64,000 nt of DNA from Urechis unicinctus (lineage: Eukaryota; Annelida; Polychaeta; Xenopneusta; Urechidae), in the NCBI GenBank assembly GCA_034190875.2, contig CM067356.1, forward strand, positions 54,340,102-54,404,101, given 5' to 3'. The notes beneath the pieces are model-generated. The model was not told the DNA's origin. It was given only the letters and a program-made list of their open reading frames with translations, and did not search any database. Position 1 is the stretch's first letter. Every line of letters starts with the position of its first letter. The translations under genes were made by a program, and so were the position numbers. Positions 15,224 through 28,120 of this stretch are shown here, in pieces.

Positions 15224-15908
15224 TAGTGTACCTACATTAGGTAAAGCCAGACACCTCGGTGTTCTGATGGATTCTCAGTTTAGTGAAAGACCAAATATTA
15301 TGAAGTCAACTCAACCTATCTTTCATCAGATCAGAAGATTAGGGAGCAGAAGGAAGTACCTCAACCAATCCACAACCGAAATTCTTGTACACGCATTCAT
15401 ATCATCTCGGCTTGATTACTCCAAATCGCTGCTATATGGAGCCCATTCGTACCTTATCGCAAGACTGCGACACGCTCAAAATACGGCCGCCCGCCTTGTT
15501 GCAAAAGGAAAGCACGGGAATAACATTCAACACATCATGAGCTTCCTGTGGAAAAACGTATTGTATACAAAATCTTCTGCTCACCTTTACGGCTGTTATT
15601 AGAACCGCGCCAAGCTGCCTACAGGAACTTACTGCTCAATACCAAACTGCAAGGGAACTTCGATCGATGGACAAATATCCAAAATCACAAAATCCCCAGA
15701 TATGTCTTCATACGGTGCCAGAGCGTTCAGTAATGCCGCACCAAGTTTGTGGAACGCATTCGTCGGCCGAATACGCTTGGTGTTTTCAAAGCAAAACTCA
15801 AGACATTCTTTTAATCAGTGCTATGACAATTAACTGCCTGCTTAAGCGCCTTTGAGCAGGATTATTTCCTGGAAACAGGCGCTATATAAATGCAATATAT
15901 GTTATCTT
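15224..15908 (+). mobile_element. CR1/L2-like LINE, 3' fragment (copy A only)
   Basis: The end of a second, different LINE. The translation runs from GKARHLGVLMDSQF through the typical KYLNQSTTEILVHAFISSRLDY and RLRHAQNTAARLV, then in other frames reaches CGTHSSAEYAWCFQSKTQDI near the C-terminus. The 3' end AGGCGCTATATAAATGCAAT is the well-known tail style of CR1/L2-group LINEs. At the equivalent place, B (40205-40290) and C (58830-58920) have about 100 bp of simple sequence instead. The element therefore entered after the copies separated and removed a short target stretch. It is heavily 5'-truncated and frame-broken. Confidence 0.9.
15267..15602 (+). pseudogene. CR1/L2-like LINE reverse-transcriptase C-terminal region
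   Basis: A 111-codon stretch covering the region after the reverse-transcriptase palm. LVHAFISSRLDYSKSLLYG followed by LRHAQNTAARLVAKG is a strongly conserved signature of CR1, L2 and related LINEs. The family's later LP(V)xxRIxFK segment is seen only in another frame near 15545-15600. It contains no catalytic motifs and is not a functional gene. Confidence 0.88.
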
Positions 15909-15929
15909 ATGTGTCCACTCTTCATTACG

Positions 15930-16010
15930 TCACACTGTCAAACAGTTCACACTGTCATGTCCGCATACATCATGGGACTTCACACTGTCATACTGTTCAG
16001 ATACATACTG
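15930..16010. repeat. CACTGTCATACTGTTCA motif cluster (copies A, B, C)
   Basis: Degenerate copies of CACACTGTCATACAGTTCA recur two to four times here, at 40310-40383 in B and at 58881-59000 in C, with spacings of about 19-45 bp. This is a small degenerate tandem array shared by the copies, hence ancestral. Confidence 0.7.
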
Positions 16011-16039
16011 AATTTGTCTTCCTGACATCACATAGACAT

Positions 16040-17555
16040 GAAACGTGCATGTTGTGTAAAATATTTTATAGTTAATTTCATAACATAAAATAGAATATGT
16101 AATCAAAATATTAATTAACTTTATTACCTCTGAAGATTACATCAGTTATCAAATAAAAGATTACCAATTGAAATAAGCATTGATGCAGTAAGCTATAAAA
16201 GTCATATCAGTGATTAAATTAAAACACTGTTACATTGAAAAGCAAACAACAGTCGATGATCTCCGGTTGCATGACATACGCACCTTGCGTAGCGAGCAGT
16301 GAACGATTGCCAATTTGAAAAAGTGACAGATTGAACTTTGCATATGCATTTGATCCCCTTCTTGATAAAAGGTCTAACATGTTTCTGTTTTTAGCAGACG
16401 TGGTCTGGTTGGATTGGGTTTTGTAATTTCTTCAATCAAATCCTTGTTGAGTATGCGATAGTGTTCGAGATAATCACATACTGTATCCATGGCCACAAGT
16501 TAGCGAAAAATGGTTACGTTTGTTATTCTCTTTGATGACAACATTCAATTTGTAATTGTACTTTATCACGAACTCGATGTTCAGGTCTTCACTGAAGAAG
16601 GTATGATGAAGCTGCTACGTTGGTAAGCACAGAGAAAAACCATGTGGACCGGGAAGCACAAATATGTAATCACTAGGTTTTTTTTTCACACAATCCATCT
16701 TTTTGAAGTAAGTTTTGAATGAGTTGTATGAAACTGATAACTAAAAACACATTCATATTCACTGTCAGATAGATCCCATTCTGCAAAGTACAGTATACAT
16801 CAGGGAATGAGTCGTATGTGAGCTACGATTAGAGCAGAGAACAAAAATTAGCTGTTGCTCTGTGATTGGTAAGTCAATTTCATCTTTAGCTTTTTATAGA
16901 TTCTTCTGAGATATAATCGAAAAGGATAATTAGAATATCATATTTCAAACTAAACTCAAGCGGTCGTTGTCAATCATTAGGTTAAGAGCGTAATGCGCTT
17001 ACTGATTGAATTGCTATCTTATGCAGAAATACATGATATATGCATGTAGAGGTATGTACGTCGTATGCAATAATGCATATTATATGCACGCGTTAATTGT
17101 CGAGAGCTTTTAAGAGAGAGAGAAAAATAAAGAAGAGAAGAAATGAACTATTGAAAGGGCGTAACTATCATAATGGGTAGTATTTTGTCATGAATTGCTG
17201 CTGAACAAAGTGAAACAAGAAAACATCCATCCGTCAACTTATATGTTGCGACGCAATCGCCATGTACATGGAAATAGAGCTGCAGATCAGAACGACAACG
17301 AGTGTCCTGAGTGTTACCGCACATTCTCTGAAAAGTCATACCTTGGAAGGCACAGGCTATTCCAACACCACGAATCTCAGAGCCTACCCGATGTTAAGAC
17401 CACACCTATGACTTTCCTTTTGAAACCTCTCCGAGTGAAAATATGAGTGATCAGAGACGAGAGGAGCAGAAACAATCCTATTTCCATTCAATGTGCGATA
17501 CACTGTTTCACAAATCCCTCTGAAGTATGAGAGGAGCTCTGGGCTCATTTTTAAT
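16040..17555. other. Segment absent from copy B, half shared with copy C
   Basis: 16040-16580 matches C 59040-59765; B joins straight from the equivalent of 16030 to that of 17555. From 16580 to 17555 it is private to A and includes the C2H2-like stretch and a short purine run near 17115-17145. Confidence 0.6.
17195..17446 (+). other. Open stretch with one C2H2 zinc-finger-like motif
   Basis: 83 codons containing CPECYRTFSEKSYLGRHRLF, giving a C-x2-C-x12-H-x4-H pattern with the usual F and L spacing of a C2H2 finger (about 17300-17372). It lies in a segment of copy A (16590-17555) with no counterpart in B, C or D. Only one finger is present. No start context, splice structure or neighbouring domain could be recognised, and the family is not identified. 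It could be a worn exon of a host zinc-finger gene or of a mobile element. It is treated as a relic. Confidence 0.4.
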
Positions 17556-20403
17556 GGCCTCCAGTTTAATTTGATCCAATATGATAATAACGTTAACTGA
17601 CTGAACTAAAAGGTTTTACGTTAGCAACGAATACTATCAGTAGAAATTGATTAACTCATTATCCTTATCAGGATAAGACAATTGGCTTGGAATGTAAGGT
17701 AAACGTCATTGGCTCAAATGTTCGACATCAGTTAATACTTACTCATTTACACGGATTGGTCAATAGCTGCTTTAGTAAGTAATTGGGATCGCATAGACAT
17801 GTTACTGAATCAGTTACACAACGAATGTAGATGTAATGTGTCAAACCACGCATAGAAAGTCGCCCTGGTATTATGAATGGACATATCTTTATGAGAAGTT
17901 ACGTTATACTGAGAACACTTGTGGGCATATTGCATTCAATGGGATCTTTCTAACTAGGATCACATCCGGATTTATGTAGTTATTGTTATATTGTATATAT
18001 ATGATAAACAGCATCAATGAAAAAAATTAGTTGTGGGGCATTTTGTTGCCACATTGAGCAGTCACATACACATGGACTACTATTCGGGCCGTAATCATAA
18101 AGAATATGAAGTCCGCAATGGTCATTGTGTCGACTAACCCTAATTACGTGCGTCGTTTGGGAAGACAAATACTATCAAATACTGACTATAAGTAACAAGG
18201 ATCACCTCGTTCAGCATTAGCCATATAAACATATACTGCACTTTAGTCGCCGGAGAACATTTAAACACTTATTATATTATACTTATGACTATAGGCTCGA
18301 TCTAATCAATGAACCAGCTACCCCATTAGATTCCTTGCTTTGTTCGATGGGAGATTACATACGTCTTGTCATCAATTGCTTGGAAAATTTGCAATAATTC
18401 AAATTGATTTATTGAACGTTGTACTGGAGGAGTTGTTAAAAATTCCATGCTCTCCAATCACATTTGACTTTGCTTCAGCGACATTCACGTGCTTGAACCA
18501 TGAGTATAGGTTGCGAATGGTTCTCGGCCTAGCATGATTTGTAACGTACCATCACCAGATCAGTCGTTCACCATCGTCTCCCGAAAGGTATTTTAAGGCA
18601 AGCTACGAAAGAAGATTGACGATACGGCTCTCGTGAAAGCAAGCCTTGTCAAATGTTAATCGGATATAAATGTATAATTTCCGTTCAAGGGCACACCACC
18701 GTGAACATTTATTTATCTATATAAAAACAAATCTAGATAATTGCTGGACGACTGGTTACTAGGTTTGCCAATTGATGCTGTGATTGTGTATCAAGGCGTA
18801 ATTTTTATACAACGCTTGCCACATGAGCAGTTAGAAGGAAACTTCAGCTTCATGAGTGAGCTGAAGTTGGCTGCCTATCCTATTGCGTCTTGTTAACCAT
18901 GTGTCTCTGATGAAACGTGCATATTGGTAAGTGAGCCGCTTCATTACGTCTCAACACAATCGAGCGCTTTTCATTGAATTACACCGGGCCACGACTAATT
19001 TATTGAGATGAACATAGAACTCATTTCACCAATAATTTCTACTTTAAAGGCGTGAATCACGTGCAGGTTGTGATTCGTTGACTTCAGGGACAAACGTATT
19101 CAGATTTTATATATTTTGTATTTAAAACAAAAGCATACGCGTTCATCCATTCATTTTGAATTGACATATTTCCTTTATGGAAAACAAAAGAACACATCGT
19201 CTATTATCTGGTGACACATTGTGAAAGAGTGGATGGCGGTCAAGGGATTAGCTTAATCGATGAAAGTAGCCAATGACCCTAACAAACAGCAGGAGTACTG
19301 AAAGATGAGCGGCGACCTGCGATGCTGCCAGAAATACAAAGCATGGAGCGACGATGGATGTAACATTTAGAAACGACCCACTTGCGGTTCTTTGGAATAT
19401 ATATATAGTGTTTTAACAGGAATAATTAGTCTGTCAATCAGTCTGTATGTGCGAAAAACTTAACCATGTCTTTTTTCCAGAAAGTGACATAGCATGTGAA
19501 TGGGGTCAGAAAATACCATCGCATGACAGTGCAATTGTTGACTCGCAAACGTATTAAATAAAGCACAACTAAAGGAGAGTAGTGGTATATGTTGTTACAG
19601 GTTCGCAACCGCAACATCTATAGATTCAGCCGAAGTCTATCATGCATCCATGATGGAATAGCCCAGAAAATAAAAGCATCTAAGGTCGTTAACACCTCTG
19701 CTTGTATACTACAAGCCTAGATAAAGACAACGTTGCTTACCTATTGCTTAGAAACAGTAATTAACGAGTCACTTGTTACGTAGCTCCTGAGGGCAGTGCA
19801 AGCAGATCCGTATCAGACACTTTGTAAATGGACCACCAAGAGGGTTAAGTATTGAAGCAAAAACGTGTTATTGACGAATGTGCAGTCACCTAAAGCGCCA
19901 TTCAATGTCCAATGAAATGCAACTACGTCTCGAATCAGCATCATCCATTATGACAGACGTTTGAATCAAAATGGACGGCCAACTTTACTACAACGCTAAG
20001 CACGGACAATGGCCATTGTCTCCTCGCTGTGGTTAAACTGGTAGAACTAGATCATTGCGATGTCACTGGAAGACCAGCCGAATCTCTTCATGTGTGCAAT
20101 GCATTGGCAGTAATAAATTCGCTCTCCTATTAGTTAGACATATAATCCTCTACTTCTCCTAATCAGACGTATTATCTACTTCTTCTTATCAGACTGCTGT
20201 CTGCAGTCAGCTCATAAAGCGAATGGTTATTCTTTCTATAGATGAGATATTGTGCTTGGATCAATAAATATAAGCATAGTTGTGTATTGTGAGAGCTGTA
20301 TTATGACCTTGGAATTATCACATTAAATCAAACTGCAATACAAGCTGTATGCTCTATCCCAAACACTTTTTGTGCATAATGCCAAACCACAAAACACAAT
20401 CAA

Positions 20404-20586
20404 TTGGATGATTGTGCCCAACAAGATGTTATAAGATTAGTAGCCTTTCCACATAGAACTGATGTAACACAAACTGGCCATCTACCGTTTTTAACAGCTT
20501 CTTCCATTGCCCTGTTATGGCAATCATCCAAAATGCATCATGTCATCCATGCCACACAAGAAAATGTAGCTATGTCTTCCGACTGA
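20404..20586 (+). other. Recurring open stretch (A and B), slight third-position excess
   Basis: From 20440 the frame VAFPHRTDVTQTGHLP...SSD also exists at 43748-43894 in copy B, with the same end. Of eight differences over 147 bases, I count five at third positions, two at first and one at second. That is the only comparison here leaning toward coding, but the sample is far too small. No family is recognised. Confidence 0.25.
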
Positions 20587-22496
20587 TTAACCATATTTAT
20601 CTGTTGAATTTATTCTATGGCATCATAGCCTGCACTGTTTGCTCATTTTTGCGCCTCTTGAACTTGTATATCATACAAATGAGTGCGTATTATCTTGTTT
20701 TTCCGCAAATATAACATATGATTTGTCCCTCTATGATTGGTCAGCAAGGGATAGTTCATGCAGGCTTTGTTACTGCTTCATGTATGCTTACTATATTGCT
20801 TAGCGTCTAACATATCAAACATTATCCTGTAAGCATGTCTGGCTATCATTTATCCTGCTTCATTCATTCTCAGCATTATGCGTAATATTAGCATCGTTAT
20901 GTCTGCGGTAAGGAATTCATCAAAATATCCAGCATGTTTGCTTGTTCTTTTGCTTTATCCAATGCACCAGCTGAATTGTGGCTAGGCATGTTTCAACATA
21001 TTGTATGAATCAGAAATCATCATGGGCGTCAAGGAGAAGATACAGTCTTTAACGCACAGTCGCCTTATGGGCAGAATTTATGCACTAGGTAATTATCTAC
21101 ACTCCGACGTCTTCGTATTATTGTCCTTTGTGACATCATCAAACTGACTTTAATACATCGTGCGACATATTCTGGGCTTCATTTATTGGTTGTAGTGATG
21201 CCTTGATATGTGATGAAATTATGAATCCGACTTTTGAATACCAGGTCATATCAGCGAATATTGCGGTGTCACACAGTTCGTTCTTTTTTGAAAATAAAAT
21301 ATTTTATTTCTCGGAAATGCATAATGCGTGTTTTATAATGCGAGTGGATGCTTTAGAATGTTCTCGGCCAAATAACATTCTTGTAAGGTATCCGAACAAA
21401 CAGAAACAAACAACTATTTATGCCACTCTACCAAGGTAATTTCACCACGTGATTGGACGAAATGGTTCTCGTTGGCGTGTCAGGTACATGTGCACAAAGC
21501 GTGACTGGACTAATCTAGATGTGGCTTATGACGCACAATGACTCGCTAATCATCTGCGCATCACCGCGTTGTTGGTCATGGCGAGATTGGCTCATTCCAC
21601 CATCGCATGTACATGCAAACCGAAGGGCACGCAACAACACATGCAGGCTTGGTCATCTTACGAATTGTGCTGATCGTGCTTGATGTATGTCAATGTCTAT
21701 AAAGCCGACGTATAATACCCTATAAATTATGACGCTTCAATTGCATTATCATATCTAGTCTTTTGTAAACGCCACTATAAACGGCTTTCCAGCACTCAGT
21801 CCATCGACAAAAACTGGCCGCTACTTGCCGGTAGCTGTGCGTAAGACCAAGAGGAAACATACTCGCAAGCATGCGACGTTTGTAGTATAGTTTTCATGAG
21901 ACTCATCTCTCCTCTTACAGGTCATGTATGGTCACTTCTGGCAATTCAAACACTCTTGCTTTTATCATCAAAATGTGCTCCACTTGCAAATAACCTCTCA
22001 CAGGACTCTTAACGCAATATTTACAACAACAGGCTGTTATTAATTCGTTTTTTCGGCCATTTTTAGAGACGTAGGTCTATTTTCTGCCAAAATTTTACGG
22101 TTAAGTAATTTGATCCTACTTATGACCAAAAAAGCGTTCTACGATTATCTCGAGGTTATGAATTAGAGGGCGTTGGTTTGGCCAATGAAAGCCCCAGACA
22201 TGGATATCAGACGCTGTAGTTTAGCCACCGTAGCACGTAAATATTCATCAAACGCACCTGCCAGCTCTGCAAAGCCAATTTATCACCTGCGACGACACCC
22301 CATACCAGGGACTACATACATTTGCAGATGGGGGAATTTTCCTATGCCCCAAAACGTAAGGGCTTCAATTTGTAAGACCTAACCGCAGGGAGGTTAAGAT
22401 ACGGATCATATTTAGATGGAAGTAAAGGCTGCAGATGGTGGTAAGTGTATTATGGATAATGATCTAGCATTAAGTTGCATCGCTTTCTAGGTTGAC

Positions 22497-22512
22497 GTGG
22501 TATATATACCAC
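22497..22512. other. 16-bp perfect palindrome (copy A)
   Basis: GTGGTATATATACCAC is also intact in copy B at 45406-45421, although neighbouring bases differ between the copies. Confidence 0.7.
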
Positions 22513-24910
22513 TTCAGGCGTTAGAACATGATGAATTCCAAAGCCTGATTCCGAAGGATGCTATCAGATGAAAGCTCATAGCGAAAAATGGATCAAGAAA
22601 GAAGCCGCCCTGCAGATGAACAAACCACGATGAGGATTGAAAGTGTGGTCTTTGTCTGCTTCAAGACCGTGGCTGGCTTAGAGGCAGTTTGCCGTCAATC
22701 CGCATTGCTCTGAACAGACAGCGCTACGAAACGATGCATGCATGATTTATTTCATCTGCTGTTTTCGCCGAACCAATATTCGTCGACATCCCAGCCTGGC
22801 TTGTTCTTTATTCGTTGCTCTTGTTAGGATGAGGTCTTCAGTACGCTCAATAAACGTATGATTCTTGTAAAACACACCATTGACATTCGCTTTGCAATGT
22901 ACGTACTGATGAAATTGATCGATCACAGCCAAGGCATATCGACGCTGAGAGTGATGTGCATTTTATGGAGGTTCAGTCATGTTCACATATTATTTACTGA
23001 CTGTGTGATCGGCAAAAGTGTCGTAATTTATATATGGCTCTTATGCAGAGTGCCGTCAAAATATGTACGGGACTTTTAACTAAAAGAAGTGCCGGATGAC
23101 CTCTACCGAATTGATCAAACCAGCAATCCAATTCCGTGCAATATTATATCCATTGATCAATATATGATGATACCTCGATCATGAATGGTGTTCACGGCCA
23201 ACAGCCGGTCCACGTGGCAGCACGAAATTATTCATTCTTCATAATGTTCACAGGATAACAGGACCATTCGTCGTAGTCACACTAATACAAACATTTGGCA
23301 TATCTCTGCGATGAGTATGATAAACATCCAGTGTCAACAAATTCTCCTTTATAAACACAGATACAGGTACAAATTACGAAACATAGGTGCAAATAGGAAC
23401 ATATGTACTGTTCATTGTTGTACTCATTTCATAGAAAGGTATGTTTAATTCCATATAATGTCACGATCTTTTAAGTAGAAAACATATCTGTAATTTTTCT
23501 GCTGCTCATTGTAGTCAAATATAGATATCATGTTCCAATGGTGTAATAGAGGGTTCCTTTACAGCATGCTAGAATTATTATTTGTTTAGTGTAAGACATC
23601 TTGCGTAATCTGTAACTATCAAGTACGTTTTACACCTACCGTTATCAGTAGAGCCCCTGTACCAATCGTCTGGGTTGTCCATTGTGAGAAATCGTTTTGC
23701 TTTCTGAGACATAATATTGATGGACAGCATAATGCAATGGTGTTAACAAACTATGGTGATAGATGTCAATTACCGCCAGAAAACATGGTGCACCTTGCAG
23801 CATCCTTTCGGGATTTTAGAGTAGGTGTATCATGAAGTTCTCAAATATCTCATTAAGAATGCCATGCATGTCCAAGCCATTAAAACGGTGACAGAAATGC
23901 AAAGCGCACTTTCTACAAATTTAAGTATATGGCCGACGTATGACGAGCCAATTTAACTTTAGAAGTATATACAAATCCGATCAATGCAAAGGCATGAATA
24001 CGCAAACATAGCTATCAATTGTTTAATGTAGTAAAATGCTGCTGAATGACTAGAGGTCACCCACCTCAGTCATTGTTCGCGAAGGTACAACAATCTGGTA
24101 CATCCCCCATAGAGGCTATTCACATAATTACCTTGCTTACAAAGCAATGCTCCAATACTGGGTGCGCATGGGACCGCTTGTAGCCCTGTCGGGTTTTCAA
24201 GACCATGTGTTGATGGTCTGAAGATAACTGGATCATTGTATTGCTATGTTATATTAAGTCAAGGGCTGATGAAAATATCCGTCGAATCAATCTGGTGGTA
24301 AATAAATAACTACATAATGTTGTTGGGTATGTTTTTCTTCCTGTGATTCAAGCCGACGTTGGGAATTACCAAATAAGATGAATATTGCAGAATGGATATC
24401 GATTTCATTGGGACCGGCCGCTCCCGGTAGATCATTCTTAATTACAAAAGTCCATTAGGATAATGGATGGAATGCTTTTTGTTTAACGAGGTGCTATCAC
24501 AAGATCCATCAGATCTATGAAGGTTTTCATAACGAAGAGACTTTTTCATGATATCTGATAAGTGAACTGTTATAAGGCTTTCTAGTGGGAACCCGGAGCG
24601 GATTACATAGAAAATTGTTTTGTTTGCGCCACCGACATAAAATTTTGCCATTCATTTACCCACATTTTCATTGGCTATGATAAAATTGGGCCTCGCACCT
24701 CATTACAAGGCGCAAGGGGATTTGAGGATATTCATATCCGCTTACGGCATAAAGTGCTTTGCTGAAAGATAGATAAAATCAAATAAATTAGAGATAAGGT
24801 ATATTTGCTGATTCGGCTCATATTGTGAACGCTTCAGTCGAATTGATCAGTACCAAAATGCGTTAATGTAAACGGACTAGCCTTATGAGCACCGTATACA
24901 CAACAACGCA

Positions 24911-27281
24911 TGCTATGATTTAGGATCCGATTTCGGTTTACAGTCACAACAAATCAATTGCACTAGAGCAAAAGTCGCTGGCCACATTGTCAAATGGTAA
25001 AATGCTTACTGTGTAGTTCAGGAATTTAGGTTGCCTTGTTTACCATTGTGCCCTTCGTTTTTTTTTTGCTGCGCAAATGATAAAGAAGGTGTAACCTGAA
25101 AAAACGTTAACGTAAATGAGTCAAACATTTTAATCAGTTTATTTGTCTTATGGCACTGTGTACATGTCAATATGGATATGAGCGCTTGTGGTTTGGATTA
25201 TTCACCCGCATAACCTGTATCAACAAATAACGTCATAAAACTGATAAGAACAACACAGTAACTGAAGTAACTTCACTTCACCAGTACTGCTATTATAAAT
25301 ACACGCTGCTTGGCAAAGTATACATTCGTCTGCTTGCTAGTTGCAGCCAATTTGTCGCCATTACATCAAACTTTCTCTCATTTCCCATGCTCGCGCTTCT
25401 GCTTAGTACGACAAGGATACGCGGCATAGCGATGTAATTTACATCTACTATAGGCATCCACTATCAACCAGAAATCGCCCTGTGGTCCTGAAGTATAACA
25501 GCATTCACTTCCTACGCATGGTATACTTCCTACGCATGGTATAAATATTTTATACTAATCGAGGCAAAGTGCAATCGATTAACGTGTGAGGTGCCATCAT
25601 TATGTGCAAATAATGTTCAGTAAATCAATGATATTATCTTTTGTATGGCATATACAATATTCAATGCCTCTTCATCAATGTTCCGTTGGTAGCAATCTGA
25701 TCAAAAGTAATGGTTTAGTTGTTAATCATGCCAGTATTACGATTGACAATATTCATTACATATCTTATATCATTGCCTAGCAACTAAGACCGGAACGTCC
25801 CCTTTTTGTTTAACGTTGATAATTGATTTATGTAGCACTCATTCAATCCGATTAGTTCCCGCTGTTATCTTTGTGCATTTTCTAATACGACAGTCATCTA
25901 AAAGGCTAATACAAAAATGTGTTATTCATCACGTTAGCCCTGCAAGATGACCCGTCAATTACAAGATTATTCCATACTCTGTTACATATATACTGCCTTG
26001 TAAACCATGCCAATGTGACCAGATTGCTGCCCAAAGCGCCGGTTACGAATAACAAATGCGTCGTTTCTTATCACCAAAAAAACATTTGACCATACTGCGC
26101 CCATAAGCTGTACTTTTTTTATAAATCGACTGCCTGCGGCTTGCGATGCCGCAAGTTGTGTGCCTATGCAATATTGTCTAAACCGTTGTGTCTATCAATG
26201 TTCATATCGTGTTATACTGTGGGGCATGTAGGCGCTATACACGCATGAGGACGCCCACGTAGCCCACTGTCCAACGAATTTACGTAATCAACTCTCATAC
26301 ATATGTTAAAGGCAACTAACAAGTCGTCGCGTTTCGATAATAAGTATAAATACATGTCACCCGGATTGTAGCATTGGTTGCGTTCAGACCCTTGTTGCAT
26401 TTTTTGCCCCGGTTGCCTGATGACTCATTCTATTTACGGCATCACCAGGGAATATTGCCTGCAGTAATAATAAACTACTCCAGTATAAATCAACAGTCAT
26501 AATATTAAAAACCGTCGTACAAAAGGTTGTTGCGTAGCTGTAAATATATTGAGATTATCATAGATGAGCATGATTCGCTCAATGCGTCAGTCGTAGATAG
26601 GCACCCACGTTATGATAAATTGCCTGAATATGACATTTCCGACGATCGGTAATGCTTAAAATGTAGAGGAAGCACTTACAATTGCCTGCTAATCAATGCT
26701 CACATTTCCGCCGTTCCAGACGTAATCGATAGAAGTGATTTAGAAGTATAAATCGTATACATTAGAACATTAATATCTGAATCAACGGCCACATTGCCAA
26801 GTGTAAACCCGCCTACATGCTGCTCTGCAATATATCAACTAGTCGTCACTTTTCATAGCGGCGTATTTGTCACCATTGCAGCAAACATGCTCCCATATTT
26901 CTTACTCTTTCCATGTAAACCAGTTTGCTTAATACTATGAGCAATAGCAGCAAAAACGGCCAGGCAGAATGTTTACGGTGAAGCAAACCGATATGCATAT
27001 ACTGCTTGTATCCACAATATGCACAGATCGCCCGGCAATCACGAACGTGACTTGTGCCTTGGCATTAAAAAAGGCGACCCCTGCCTTCACCGTGGATAAT
27101 TCAATCCGATAATTTCAATCGTGTATATGCTCTATTCTCAAACACACCTTAAAACATATTCCGTAATTGGACACTGTTATTCTTCATTCTCGAAAGTCTT
27201 TACAAGCAGTAAACGTTGCGTAATAATAATGTTTGTTGTCAGATAACCATCCTTTTGTGTGACACAATGCCGTACTGTGAC
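24911..27281. other. Private tail of copy A
   Basis: Begins where homology to B ends (after TTATGAGCACCG) and ends at the B unit start. It does not resemble the tail of B. It holds an 18-bp duplication (25507-25542) and a small TGCGGC/GCCGCA hairpin near 26135-26155. No gene or element recognised. Confidence 0.65.
25507..25542. repeat. 18-bp tandem duplication
   Basis: ACTTCCTACGCATGGTAT occurs twice in direct succession within the private tail of copy A. Confidence 0.92.
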
Positions 27282-28087
27282 GTACTGCCCTATAAACTAT
27301 GTAATTATAACCGGAAGTGAAACAGCAAGGCAATTATGCATAAAATGGGTCATTGGTAACAATAGAATTTTTATATATCATATTGTTACCCGTATGCAGT
27401 TTCTGATATTCTACTACTAGCTATTTGCTACGTCGTGACCTGTATGTATACGGTCCTATGCCAAAACCAGAGTTCTAAAGCCTCCAACAATATGGGCCGT
27501 TTGTTGGGGTGTTGGGTGCGGATGGGGGCAGGCAGTGGCAAAAAACAAAAGTGGTACTTTTGCATTTACAGTGTGTATGTTATCCTGAAAAGGACACACG
27601 ATAAAACGCGACAAAGCAACAGAAGATTGTATATCTCGCCTTATATGCGTCAGAGTAAAGCACAACTGTTCTTCAGTGGCACTATTTCTGAAGTTTCAAT
27701 GGCTGATTTATGCTGAAATAGCTGACCAAGTCAACGGCTTTGCCGGGGTTTTTGTGCTAATGTGCTCGAATGCATGCGGATGCCAACGAAACGGCCATGA
27801 CTAATTTGGCTAATCTTAATACAGGTATGCTATGCTGCTCTACTAAACCTACTATAGTGACGGCAATTATTTTTATTTTTCGGGTGGGGAGAGGGGGGTT
27901 GTTGCTTAAAACCTTGTGTCTACGATAAATGTGAAGACTTCATTCAAGGATAATACAATGCATTGATTACACATTTATTGCTGTCCATTATCTGCCACGG
28001 AGGTTAAACCATTCACGAATAAACTCGCGAAAATTGCATCCGATCACAAGGTTTATTTTAAGAGAATAAACCACCCTAGCGATTCAG

Positions 28088-28120
28088 TTGGTTAATTCAA
28101 TTCACTTGGTTAATTCAATT
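28088..28120. repeat. 18-bp repeat at a deletion scar
   Basis: TTGGTTAATTCAATT occurs at 28088 and again at 28106. It marks the exact place where copy B has lost the equivalent of A 792-1425. A has the motif once, near 1426. Confidence 0.85.

Larger units (their letters stand above)
17556..24910. other. Unit right part, copy A: no gene seen
   Basis: Collinear with B 40590-46320, with several losses in B (for example the equivalent of A 20710-21090 and much of 22650-24040). Contains the palindrome at 22497 and the stretch at 20404. Nothing else is recognised over more than 7 kb, which is itself notable. Confidence 0.6.
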
